A DNA stretch of 64,000 nt from Roseiarcus sp963775575 (lineage in GTDB: Bacteria; Pseudomonadota; Alphaproteobacteria; Rhizobiales; Beijerinckiaceae), in the NCBI GenBank assembly GCA_963775575.1, contig CAVZJG010000002.1:2108001-2172000 (forward strand), read 5' to 3'. Of the stretch, positions 23,513 through 31,258 are shown one piece after another. Within the stretch, counting starts at the first letter, position 1. The number at the start of each line of letters is the position of its first letter. The notes under the pieces were generated by a model that saw nothing but the letters and a program-made list of their open reading frames with translations, ran no database searches and was not told the DNA's origin. A program made the translations under genes and the position numbers.

Positions 23513-24231
23513 TGGCCCGCGCCCCGTTTGGCGACGCGCTCGGCGAGCGCCTCGGAGACGAACAGCGCGAGAAAAGCGATCGCCAGCGCGATCCCGGTCA
23601 GCCGCCACGTCGTCGCGCCGCCGTTGGGATCCTGCGTCGCGCTGTAGATCGCGGTGGCGATGGTCTGCGTCTGGCCGGGAATGTTGGCGACGAAGGTGAT
23701 GGTCGCGCCGAATTCGCCGATCGCCTTGGCGAAGCCGAGGATCAGCCCGGCGATGATCCCCGGCGCCGCGAGCGGCAGCGTCACGGTGGCGAAGACGAAC
23801 CAGGACGGCGCGCCGAGCGTCTGCGCCGCCTGCTCGAGACGCGCGTCGACCGCCTCGATCGACAGCCGGATCGCTCGCATCATCAAGGGAAAACCCATTA
23901 CCGCCGCCGCCAGCGCCGCGCCGGTCCAGCGGAACGACAACGTCAGCCCGCAACACGCCTCCAGGGCGCGCCCGAAGATTCCCTGCCGTCCGAAGCCGAT
24001 CAGCAGCAGCCAGCCGGTGACGACCGGAGGCAGCACCAGCGGCAGATGCGCCAGCGCGTTGACCAGCGACTTGCCGGGAAATCGCCGCCGCGCCAGCAGC
24101 CAGGCGAGGGCCACGGCGAACGGCAGGCTCGCCAGCGCGCCGACCGTGGCGACCTTGAGCGAGAGGAATATCGCCGTCCATTCCGCAGGCGAGAAGATCA
24201 GCCCGTCGCTCCAACCCGCTCCGTTCGACAC
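23509..24231 (-). CDS. modB: Molybdate ABC transporter permease
   Basis: A 240-residue permease with about five or six membrane helices and the ABC docking motif EQAAQTLGAPSWFVFATVTLPLA (EAA loop) near residue 150. LPPVVTGWLLLIGFG and AIGEFGATITFVANIPGQTQT are typical of ModB/CysT-type permeases, the latter strongly of ModB. No periplasmic binding protein gene (modA) is adjacent: the upstream neighbour is a divergent Yip1 gene. The substrate is therefore assigned on permease and ATPase resemblance alone; tungstate is possible. Confidence 0.88.
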   Translation of the reverse strand: MSNGAGWSDGLIFSPAEWTAIFLSLKVATVGALASLPFAVALAWLLARRRFPGKSLVNALAHLPLVLPPVVTGWLLLIGFGRQGIFGRALEACCGLTLSFRWTGAALAAAVMGFPLMMRAIRLSIEAVDARLEQAAQTLGAPSWFVFATVTLPLAAPGIIAGLILGFAKAIGEFGATITFVANIPGQTQTIATAIYSATQDPNGGATTWRLTGIALAIAFLALFVSEALAERVAKRGAGQ

Positions 24232-24296
24232 GCTCGAAGCCCGCTCCGGTTGAACTCTGCGCCGCCCCGCCTCGCCGGCGGGCTATGTCGGGACAT

Positions 24297-24330
24297 CTAT
24301 AGTATAGCGCGCGAGCGGCGCGGGCGGCAA
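24297..24330 (-). promoter_or_regulatory. Putative modBC promoter with small palindrome
   Basis: On the minus strand TTGCCG (24330-24325) and TATACT (24306-24301) are 18 bases apart. The -10 box lies in the palindrome CTATA-C-TATAG (24297-24307). Molybdenum regulators bind AT-rich palindromes, so ModE-type control is conceivable, but the match to a known box is too short to claim. Confidence 0.4.
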
Positions 24331-24438
24331 ACCGGCGCGCCCGAGCGCGCGTTGCGGCTGGCGCTGCGATCGCCGCCGGACTAACATAAAGCGGGGACCG
24401 CTCGCGGGCGAGTCGGTCGGCGCCAGGGGGAGGCCATC

Positions 24439-24987
24439 ATGAACGTTGTTGAACGCGTCAAAGCAATTCTCGTCACTCCGAAGACCGAGTGGCAAGCGAT
24501 CGAAACCGAGCCCGGCGATCCGGCTTATCTCTTCACCAACTATGTCGCGATCCTCGCCGCGATTCCCGCGGTGTGCGGCTTCATCGGCATGACGATCTTC
24601 GGCAGGAATATCTTCGGCAGCCTCGTTTACGCGATCGTCTCCTACCTGCTGACGTTCGTCATGGTCTACGTGGTGGCGCTCGTCGCCGACGCGCTGGCGC
24701 CGACGTTCGGCGCGCGGAAGGATCAGCCCAGCGCGCTCAAGCTGGTGGTCTATTCGATGACGCCGGCGTGGGTGGCGGGCGTGTTCTTGCTGATCCCGCC
24801 CCTGGCGATCCTGATCTTCCTCGGGGCGCTCTACGGCCTCTATCTCTTCTGGCTCGGCGCTCCCGGGCTGATGAAGGCGCCCGCTGAAAAGTCGGTGCCC
24901 TACACCGCCGTGGTCGTCGTCTGCGCGATCGTTGTCTCCGTTGTCCTCTGGTGGATCATCGGGCAGGTTCTCCACGTGGTCGCTTGA
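24439..24987 (+). CDS. Yip1 family membrane protein
   Basis: A 182-residue protein starting MNVVERVKAILVTPKTEWQAIETEPGD, the characteristic opening of bacterial Yip1-domain proteins, followed by five hydrophobic segments (about 32-52, 58-82, 108-128, 128-142 and 158-178). GGGGGAGGCC stands before the ATG. Function in bacteria is unknown. It is alone on its strand. Confidence 0.9.
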   Translation: MNVVERVKAILVTPKTEWQAIETEPGDPAYLFTNYVAILAAIPAVCGFIGMTIFGRNIFGSLVYAIVSYLLTFVMVYVVALVADALAPTFGARKDQPSALKLVVYSMTPAWVAGVFLLIPPLAILIFLGALYGLYLFWLGAPGLMKAPAEKSVPYTAVVVVCAIVVSVVLWWIIGQVLHVVA

Positions 24988-25363
24988 GCGCCGGCGCGCC
25001 AAGGACTCGTCGGCGCGCTCCATCTTGATTGACGATGGGCGCGTCGGGAGCCTCGATGAGGCGATGGCGCTGAAACCCGCCATCGCCGCGGCGGCCTCGA
25101 ACGCGATTGCCGCGCCTTGATGGCGAGGCGGACGTCTTCGCGTTGGCGCGCGCGCCGCCGGCCGAGGAGGGCCGCCGCTGCGGGCAGGGCCGTGCCGGCG
25201 CGGAGATTCCGATGCGCTCCGATCGTGGCCGCCTCATCGCCGACGACATCGGCAAGGAGCGGATCAACCCCGGCTATTCCTGCGTCGGGCGATCGAAGGG
25301 GCTCGCCGAATTGCGCGGCGTCACGCGCGCGTTCGCCTGGCTGGAGAGGCGGCCGGATCGCGG
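24988..25363. other. Intergenic region, no gene seen
   Basis: Lies between the converging Yip1 and metallophosphoesterase genes. A frame of 86 codons (25107-25367, plus strand) and a 103-codon minus-strand frame (24956-25267) cross it, but neither has a ribosome site, hydropathy pattern or motif. I see no clear terminator hairpin with a T-run. Confidence 0.45.
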
Positions 25364-26275
25364 CTAGGCGCCCGCCGTTCCCGTGAGGTGGAGCGTCACC
25401 ACTTCCGGCGGCCGCAGGACGCGCACTGGCACATAGGATGTGCCGAGGCCTCCGGAGACGACGAGCTGACGCGCCCCCTCGGCATAGACGCCGTAGACGT
25501 ACGACTTTTGGCCGGGCTCGGCGCGCACGAACGGCGAGCCGAGCAGCGGCAGATTGATCTGGCCGCCATGGGTGTGGCCGCAAAGCGTCAAGGCGATCCG
25601 CTCGGGCGCGCGAGCAAAAATATAGGGTTCGTGAGCGAGCAGGATCGCGGGCGCGCCGTCGTTGACCTCGCGCAGCGCGTGGGGAAGATCGTCGACGCCG
25701 TGAAGTCCAAAACGGCGACCGTTGTTGGCCAGTTGATCGCCGAGGCCGATCAACCAGAACGGCCGGCCGTTTTGGGCGAGCCGGATCGACTGGTTCTCGA
25801 GCACGGGAATGCGCGCCTCGGCGAGCGCCCGTCGGACGCTGCGCGATCCGTCGGGCGGGTCGGTCGGAATGGCGGCGAACCACCAATCGTGATTGCCGAG
25901 CACCGAATAGACGCCGAGCGGCGCCCGCAGGCGCGCGAGCTGTTCGGCCCACGCGCCGGGCGGGACATATCCGCTGACGAAGCGATGCGTGCAGACGAAA
26001 TCGCCGAGCAGCACCGTCAGGTCCGGCCGCTGCGCGTTGGCGAGATCGACGATTTCGCCCACGCGCTCCTCCGACATCCAGGGATAGCAGGCGTGGATAT
26101 CGGCGATGACGGCGATCTTCAGCTCAAGGCCGGCGGGCCATCGCGGCGGGGTCAGCGCGTAGGAGGTCAACGCGAGTTCCCAGCCCGCCTCGAAGGCGGT
26201 CGCGTAGCCGGCGAAGCCGGTCGTCGCCGCAAGGGCGCCGAGACCGGTCAAGAGGCGGCGACGCGCAATCCGCAT
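25364..26275 (-). CDS. Exported metallophosphoesterase (Tat signal)
   Basis: A two-metal calcineurin-type phosphoesterase, 303 residues from ATG 26275. The start RIARRRLLTGLGALAATTGFA is a twin-arginine signal, so the enzyme is probably exported folded or membrane-anchored. Metal and catalytic motifs appear in order: AVIADIHACYPW, LLGDFVCTH, VLGNHDWWF, LAHEPY and GHTHGGQINLP. The closest well-known relatives are the YkuE/YaeI type phosphodiesterases, which act on phospholipid-type substrates such as UDP-diacylglucosamine; the substrate here is inferred only loosely. An open extension to 26599 is a shadow. Confidence 0.9.
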   Translation of the reverse strand: MRIARRRLLTGLGALAATTGFAGYATAFEAGWELALTSYALTPPRWPAGLELKIAVIADIHACYPWMSEERVGEIVDLANAQRPDLTVLLGDFVCTHRFVSGYVPPGAWAEQLARLRAPLGVYSVLGNHDWWFAAIPTDPPDGSRSVRRALAEARIPVLENQSIRLAQNGRPFWLIGLGDQLANNGRRFGLHGVDDLPHALREVNDGAPAILLAHEPYIFARAPERIALTLCGHTHGGQINLPLLGSPFVRAEPGQKSYVYGVYAEGARQLVVSGGLGTSYVPVRVLRPPEVVTLHLTGTAGA

Positions 26276-26334
26276 GGTTGAAACGCCTGGATCCCGATGC
26301 GCCCCCGCGCCCCGCGCATTTAGGGGCGCTGCGC

Positions 26335-26544
26335 CTAAGAAGCAAGCGGGAGTTTCGGCGGAGCGAGATAACGCGCGCCGCGCTCGAGAACTTCCGCGAG
26401 TTCGGGATCGAAACGCTCGATGGGAAGTTCGAATTCCGCGGCGACGGCGGCCAGTCCGACCTCGTGGTAGAGCCGGGAGAGGAGCGGGCTGCGGCCGGCT
26501 CTGACCTCGATCGCCTCGGGAATGGCGGCAACGTTTTGACGCAT
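26335..26544 (-). CDS. Hypothetical small protein
   Basis: A 69-residue frame from ATG 26544 (MRQNVAAIPEAIEVRAGRSP) reading FDPELAEVLERGARYLAPPKLPLAS at its end. Amino-acid use is balanced and unlike the Arg-rich chance frames nearby: it predicts helix with LLSRLYHEVGLAAVAAEFELP. No family recognised and no strong ribosome site. It ends 59 bases before the metallophosphoesterase start, in the same direction, so it might be co-transcribed. Confidence 0.45.
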   Translation of the reverse strand: MRQNVAAIPEAIEVRAGRSPLLSRLYHEVGLAAVAAEFELPIERFDPELAEVLERGARYLAPPKLPLAS

Positions 26545-26728
26545 GGGGGCACTCGATGACTGAAGTTGCGCGGCGCCGCTCGCCTCGGCGTCGGGCCATG
26601 GCGACAAACTGGCGGAAATCGGTTAAGGGCGGTTTAAGCGATGAATCGCGGCCGATCGGCTCCCGCCGCGCCGCTCACGGCTCGGCGCGAACCGCGACGC
26701 GGAAAGTCGAAATTCGCCAAAGGCCGCC

Positions 26729-27442
26729 ATGTCCATTCTCGGGGTTCTCTTCGACAAAGACGGCACGCTGATCGATTTCGACGCCACCTGGGGGCCGGCG
26801 ATGCACGTGATCATTCGCGCGCTCGCCGCGGACGATCCCGAGCGGATGCGCGCCCAGGCCGAGGTTCTGCATTTCTCGCTCGACGAGAAGCGGTTTCGCG
26901 CCACTTCGCCGGTGATCGTGGGTTCGTCGGCGAGCTATGGGCTGCAGTGGGCCGACGCGCTGGGGCGGACGGATTTCGTTGCGCTGAAGCGCGAGATCGA
27001 TCGTCTGGCGGCGGTCGAATCGCTGAAGACGCTGACGCCGATCGGCGAGCCGGCGCGCGCACTCGGCGCGCTGAAGGCGATGGGCCTGCGCCTGGGCGTC
27101 GCCACCAACAATTCGGAGGCCAACGCGCGGCGGCATATCGCCGCGCTTGGACTCGCGCAGACGATCGAATTCGTCGCCGGCCGCGATTCCGGCCATGGCG
27201 ACAAGCCCGATCCCGGCATGGCGCTGGCGTTCGCGCGCCATCTCGGCGTCGCGCCCTCGGCGATCGCGATGGTCGGCGATTCGCGCGGCGACCTCGAGGC
27301 GGCGCGCGCCGCCGGCGCGCTGGCGGTCGCGGTGCTGAGCGGGCCGGCCCGTCGAGACGAACTTGCGCCGCACGCCGATCACGTGGTCGACGACCTCGAA
27401 GCGCTGCCGGCGCTGTTCGCGGCGCTGGCGCGAGCGGTTTGA
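26729..27442 (+). CDS. HAD-superfamily phosphatase (phosphoglycolate phosphatase-like)
   Basis: A 237-residue haloacid dehalogenase-type phosphatase. Motif I FDKDGTLIDFDATW begins near residue 8 (nucleophile Asp), motif II is VATNNSEANARRH, motif III Lys is in HGDKPDPGMALAFARHLG, and motif IV is MVGDSRGDLEAARAAG. An alpha-helical cap sits between motifs I and II, as in phosphoglycolate phosphatases. The exact substrate cannot be assigned; autotrophic or methylotrophic hosts commonly have several such enzymes. Confidence 0.88.
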   Translation: MSILGVLFDKDGTLIDFDATWGPAMHVIIRALAADDPERMRAQAEVLHFSLDEKRFRATSPVIVGSSASYGLQWADALGRTDFVALKREIDRLAAVESLKTLTPIGEPARALGALKAMGLRLGVATNNSEANARRHIAALGLAQTIEFVAGRDSGHGDKPDPGMALAFARHLGVAPSAIAMVGDSRGDLEAARAAGALAVAVLSGPARRDELAPHADHVVDDLEALPALFAALARAV

Positions 27443-27468
27443 GCCGGCGCGGCGAGGCCTCGGTCCGA

Positions 27469-27675
27469 TCAGCGCCGGGTCGCCGCGAGCGCGTTCGCCA
27501 GGAGAACGCCGAGGCAGCCGAACGCCAGGACGCCGCCCGCCAGCAGCGGCGCGTTCGGCGCCAGCGCCGCGCAAACGCCGGCCAGCGCGACAACCGCCAG
27601 GATCGACAGCGCCAGCGCGCCGTCGTCGACGAACAACCCGGCCAATTTCCGGAGCGCGGCGGCGAGCGCGCTCAT
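27469..27675 (-). CDS. Small two-helix membrane protein
   Basis: A 68-residue protein, MSALAAALRKLAGLFVDDGA..., with two hydrophobic helices (about residues 17-36 and 42-62). Its ATG overlaps the stop of the COG4280-like gene by 4 bases, so the two are translationally coupled. Homologous small downstream partners could be missed by gene callers. I recognise no named family. Confidence 0.65.
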   Translation of the reverse strand: MSALAAALRKLAGLFVDDGALALSILAVVALAGVCAALAPNAPLLAGGVLAFGCLGVLLANALAATRR

Positions 27676-28391
27676 CGGCTCGTCTCCACGTCCGCACGAC
27701 GGGCGAGGGCGACGGCGGCGAGGCCGACCGCCAGGAACGCCGCGACAAAGCCGAGGATCGCCCAGTCCTCGCCCGGCCACGGCGCGCCGAGGCCTTCTCC
27801 GGTCCAAAACAGGCCGAACCCCGACAGCAAGGCGCCGACCGCGAATTTGAGCGCGTTCTCGGGGACGCGCGCGAGCGGTCGATAGACGACGAAGCCGGCC
27901 GCGGCGACCACCAGACAGGCGGCCAGAGCGCTGAGGCTCGCGGGAACGAGCAGCCCGCGGCCGGCGCCGAGCGCAATGACGATGAACGCCACTTCGAGCC
28001 CTTCGAGGAGAACGGCCTTGAAGCTCGCGACCGCGGCGAGCCAATCGGCGCCCGCAATCCGTCGGACGCCTTGCTCGTGGAGCGCCGCCGTCACGGCCGC
28101 GAAGGCCTTCGCTTCATCGTGCGGCGCAACGACGCCCGAAGCGCGCAGGATCGCCTTGCGCAGCCAGCGCATGCCGAACAGCAGCAGCAGGACCCCGATC
28201 GCCAGTTGCACGAGACGCAGAGGAATCAGTCCCAGCGCCGGGCCCAGCGCGGCCACGACGAGGGCCAGAACCGCTAGGCCGGCGAGCGCGCCGAACCCGG
28301 CGGGCCGCCAGCCGCGAACCGTCGCTACCGCGAGGACGATCGTCAGCGCCTCCACCGCCTCGACCGACGAGGCGAGGAATACGGCGGTCAC
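27672..28391 (-). CDS. COG4280-like predicted membrane protein
   Basis: A 239-residue protein with about seven membrane helices. The opening VFLASSVEAVEALTIVLAVATVRGWR and the later VASFKAVLLEGLEVAFIVIALGAG repeat the E-x-x-E/LEGLE motif characteristic of COG4280 proteins, which look distantly like iron permease or LysE-type transporters with glutamates in the membrane. The GTG start at 28391 is the first start after a stop in this frame. It follows the MFS gene after 46 bases on the same strand. Confidence 0.8.
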   Translation of the reverse strand: MTAVFLASSVEAVEALTIVLAVATVRGWRPAGFGALAGLAVLALVVAALGPALGLIPLRLVQLAIGVLLLLFGMRWLRKAILRASGVVAPHDEAKAFAAVTAALHEQGVRRIAGADWLAAVASFKAVLLEGLEVAFIVIALGAGRGLLVPASLSALAACLVVAAAGFVVYRPLARVPENALKFAVGALLSGFGLFWTGEGLGAPWPGEDWAILGFVAAFLAVGLAAVALARRADVETSR

Positions 28392-28437
28392 GACCGAACC
28401 GATCTCGAGCTGCGCCGCTCATCGCCGGACCGCTTTC

Positions 28438-29724
28438 TCAGGCAGCTCCCTGCGCGCGCCGCGAGCGCAGGTCGGGAAGGAAATAGGTCAGCAGGCCGAT
28501 CGCCGGCAGGAAGGCGCAGACCTGGTAGACGAAGGTCAGGCTGGTGCGGTCGGCGAGCGCGCCGAGCGCCGCCGCGCCGATGCCGCCCAGACCGAACGAA
28601 AGGCCGAAGAACAGCCCGGCGACGGCGCCGACCTTGCCCGGCGTCAGCTCCTGCGCATAGACGACGATGGCCGAAAACGCCGAGGCGAGGACGAGGCCGA
28701 TCGCGACGCTGTCGAGGACCGTGCCGACGAGGCCGAGGTGCGGCAGCAACAGGGTAAACGGCAACACGCCGAGGATCGACAGCCAGATGACGAACTTGCG
28801 CCCGTAGCGGTCGCCGATCGGCCCGCCGGCATAGGTTCCCGCCGCGACCGCGCCAAGGAAGACGAACAGCATCACCTGGGAGGTCTGCACCGAAACTTGG
28901 AAGGTCTGGATCAGGTAGAAGGTGTAGTAGCTCTGCAGGCTGGCGAGATAGAACACCTTCGAGAAGACCAGCACGACGAGGATGGTCATGGTGCGGATCA
29001 CCTCGGCGCGCGGCAGCGCGGCGGCGCGCGGCGCGGCGGCCTTGCGCCGGGCGCGGTGGGCGGCGTGCCATTGGGCGATGCGGGTCAGGATGAGAACGGC
29101 GGCGAAGGCGAGCACGGTGAACGCCAGCACCGAACGCTGGCCGAACGGCACGACGATGAAGGCCGCCATCAGCGGTCCGAGCGACTGGCCGAAATTGCCG
29201 CCGACCTGGAACAGGCTCTGCGCGAAGCCGTAGCGCCCGCCGGAGGCCGCTCGCGCCGTGCGCGACGCCTCGGGGTGAAAGATCGCGCTGCCGACGCCGA
29301 TCATCGCCACGGCGGTCAGCAACAGCGGATAGTTCCAACCGAACGCCAGCGCCACCAGGCCGGCCAGCGTGAACGCCATCGCCGCGGGCAGCGCGTAGGT
29401 CACCGGGCGCCGGTCGGTGTAGAGACCGATGAACGGCTGCAGCAGCGACGCGGTGAGCTGAAAGGTGAAGGTGATCAGCCCGGTCTGGAAAAACGTCAGC
29501 GACAACTCCTCGCGAAACACCGGATAGAGCGCCGGGGCGAGCGACTGCATCATGTCGTTGAGCATATGCGAGCCGCTGGCGGCGAACAGCACGCCGTAGG
29601 CGGTCATGCGCGCGGCGCGGACGGCCGGGCTCGCAGGGATTTCATCGACGCCCACGCGGGCGGGGTTCCGGGCAAGGGTCAACAGGGTTTCTCGCGGGCG
29701 AGGCGCGCTTCGAGGGCGAAACAC
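28438..29724 (-). CDS. MFS efflux transporter, fosmidomycin-resistance (Fsr) type
   Basis: A 428-residue major facilitator with 12 predicted membrane helices. The segment GSHMLNDMMQSLAPALYPVFREEL and FFQTGLITFTFQLTASLLQPFIG are distinctive of the Fsr branch; GVGSAIFHPEASRTARAASGG is another. Such pumps export fosmidomycin in E. coli, but natural substrates are unknown. The first 40 residues are polar and may be an over-long start; MTAYGVLFAASG is an alternative. The downstream membrane genes may be in the same transcript. Confidence 0.88.
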   Translation of the reverse strand: MFRPRSAPRPRETLLTLARNPARVGVDEIPASPAVRAARMTAYGVLFAASGSHMLNDMMQSLAPALYPVFREELSLTFFQTGLITFTFQLTASLLQPFIGLYTDRRPVTYALPAAMAFTLAGLVALAFGWNYPLLLTAVAMIGVGSAIFHPEASRTARAASGGRYGFAQSLFQVGGNFGQSLGPLMAAFIVVPFGQRSVLAFTVLAFAAVLILTRIAQWHAAHRARRKAAAPRAAALPRAEVIRTMTILVVLVFSKVFYLASLQSYYTFYLIQTFQVSVQTSQVMLFVFLGAVAAGTYAGGPIGDRYGRKFVIWLSILGVLPFTLLLPHLGLVGTVLDSVAIGLVLASAFSAIVVYAQELTPGKVGAVAGLFFGLSFGLGGIGAAALGALADRTSLTFVYQVCAFLPAIGLLTYFLPDLRSRRAQGAA

Positions 29725-29817
29725 GCGGCAAACGTCGTCTAGCGCCGCTGGGCTCGCGGCGCCAAGGCTCGAATCGGGCCGCTCAACGCATCGTGATGAG
29801 GGGCCTTGGGCGCGGCG

Positions 29818-30363
29818 CTATTTCGGCGCCAGCACCATCACCATCTGACGGCCTTCCATCAGCGGCTCGGCCTCGACCTTGGCGAGCGGCGCCGTTTCCG
29901 TCCTCACCCGCTGCAGAAGTTTGAAGCCGATGTCCTGATGCGCCATTTCGCGGCCGCGGAAGCGCAGGGTCACCTTGACCTTGTCGCCTTCCTCGAAGAA
30001 GCGGCGCACCGAGCGCATCTTCACTTCGTAATCGTGGTCGTCGATGCCGGGGCGCAGTTTGATCTCCTTGATCTCGACGATCTTCTGGCGCTTGCGCTGC
30101 TCGGCGGACTTCTTCTGCTCGAGAAAGCGGAACTTGCCGAAATCGAGAATCTTGCACACCGGCGGGCTGGCGTTGGGCACGATCTCGACCAGATCGAGCG
30201 CGGCGTCGTCGGCCAATTGCTGCGCTTCGGCGACATTGACGACGCCGCGATTGACCCCCTCGGCGTCGATGAGCTGCACTTGGACGGCGCGAATATCGCG
30301 ATTGACGCGCGGCCCGCCTTTCTCCGGCGCCGCGGTCGACTTCATGGGACGACGAATGGCCAC
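29818..30363 (-). CDS. infC: Translation initiation factor IF-3
   Basis: Binds the 30S subunit and checks initiator tRNA and start codon. The 181-residue product shows RVNRDIRAVQVQLIDAEGVN, APC-like VEIVPNASPPVCKILDFGKF, the central Lys-rich linker QKKSAEQRKRQK, and the C-domain EIKLRPGIDDHDYEVKMRSV. The start codon is GTG (30363) behind GAGAGGAGA; a non-AUG start is typical of infC because IF-3 discriminates against it and so limits its own synthesis. The usual partners rpmI and rplT are not downstream here; the MFS gene follows instead. Confidence 0.96.
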   Translation of the reverse strand: MAIRRPMKSTAAPEKGGPRVNRDIRAVQVQLIDAEGVNRGVVNVAEAQQLADDAALDLVEIVPNASPPVCKILDFGKFRFLEQKKSAEQRKRQKIVEIKEIKLRPGIDDHDYEVKMRSVRRFFEEGDKVKVTLRFRGREMAHQDIGFKLLQRVRTETAPLAKVEAEPLMEGRQMVMVLAPK

Positions 30364-30522
30364 TCTCCTCTCATTGTTGAAACGGCGGGTTGCTTAAAGA
30401 ACGACACGCCCCCTCGCCCGGATGTTGCCGGCGAATAAATCGAGCGGCCGATGTTCCATGGAATGCAAGGACAAGTCAATCGCTCGAAGCGCTTGAGAAT
30501 CGCGCCAGATTGAATGGGTCCA

Positions 30523-30930
30523 TCAGCCGGAGGCCGCGATTTTCTCGCGCGCGGCGCTGGACAGAAAACCGGACCGGGTCAAGCCGCTGCGTTTGGCCGC
30601 CGCGTCGATAGCGTCGAGCAAGCCTTGGTCCAGTGAGATATTGGCTTTCACCGGGCGACCGGACTCGACGATCAGAGGCACGCCCAGAAAAATCGCTCCC
30701 TGCTTGATCGCTGCGTTGACATCGGGATCGCGGCGCAAGGCTTCGATGGTGCTCGGCGCAGGGACTTCGCCCTCGACGAGGGCGTCGTGCACCCATTCGC
30801 CCAGAGCCGCGATGGCGTTGGCGTAAGCCTCGTTCTCGTCCGCCCCCATGGCGGTGCAACCGGGGCAATCGGGAAAGGCGACGCCGTAAGCGCCGGGCGC
30901 GCCGTCCAGAAGCGCGAAATAGCGTTTCAC
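30523..30930 (-). CDS. hicB: HicB-family antitoxin
   Basis: A 135-residue antitoxin. Residues 1-60 form the partial RNase H-like HicB fold with YGVAFPDCPGCTAMGADENEAYANA, the standard HicB signature, and the C-terminus is a ribbon-helix-helix DNA-binding domain (KANISLDQGLLDAIDAAAKRSGLTRSGFLSSAAREKI). It starts 12 bases after the hicA stop. It should neutralise HicA and repress the operon through the repeats upstream of hicA. Confidence 0.93.
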   Translation of the reverse strand: MKRYFALLDGAPGAYGVAFPDCPGCTAMGADENEAYANAIAALGEWVHDALVEGEVPAPSTIEALRRDPDVNAAIKQGAIFLGVPLIVESGRPVKANISLDQGLLDAIDAAAKRSGLTRSGFLSSAAREKIAASG

Positions 30931-30942
30931 GTCGAACCCCTT

Positions 30943-31134
30943 TCACCAATCCGCCGCTTTGGCGATGTTGCGCGCCACCCCGAGCGAGAGGGTGTTGTGG
31001 CGCGGGACCATGATCTTCATTCCGGGTTTGTTCATGTGAGCGAACTTGTCGTGCTTGGCGCCGCCCTCTGAAACCCAGCCTTCCCTTTTCGGACGGGCGA
31101 CGATCTTGCCGCGGTCTGTTTCCGGGATCGCCAT
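30943..31134 (-). CDS. hicA: HicA-family mRNA interferase toxin
   Basis: A 63-residue double-stranded-RNA-binding-fold toxin starting at ATG 31134 (MAIPETDRGKIV). EGWVSEGGAKHDKFAHMNKPG and KIMVPRHNTLSLGVARNIAKAADW match HicA, with the likely catalytic His in GGAKHDKF. Reading from 31218 adds 28 residues across the operator repeats and is improbable. Toxin first, antitoxin second is the usual hicAB order. Confidence 0.88.
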   Translation of the reverse strand: MAIPETDRGKIVARPKREGWVSEGGAKHDKFAHMNKPGMKIMVPRHNTLSLGVARNIAKAADW

Positions 31135-31149
31135 GTTTCCGCCTTTGCC

Positions 31150-31212
31150 ATACGCAAATATATACGCATCTTGAGCCTTGCGTCCAGTATAACTGCGCAA
31201 ATAAATGCGTAT
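31150..31212 (-). promoter_or_regulatory. hicAB operator repeats
   Basis: The element ATACGCA occurs at 31150-31156 and 31162-31169 as direct repeats 12 bases apart and again inverted (ATGCGTAT) at 31205-31212, so the 8-mer ATACGCAT has a perfect inverted partner. The paired copies end 15 bases before the hicA start codon. A TATACT that could be the -10 box (31191-31186, minus strand) lies between them. Ribbon-helix-helix HicB proteins bind such short repeats. Confidence 0.6.
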
Positions 31213-31258
31213 TTGCAACGCGGCGGCATTGCAACCGATCGCCGCCCCGTCCCCCCGC

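Noticed and set aside
24297..24307. ModE box before modB
   Set aside because: The CTATACTATAG palindrome is too short and not close enough to a known ModE sequence.
24956..25367. Small genes between Yip1 and metallophosphoesterase
   Set aside because: Frames on both strands lack ribosome sites and family resemblance.
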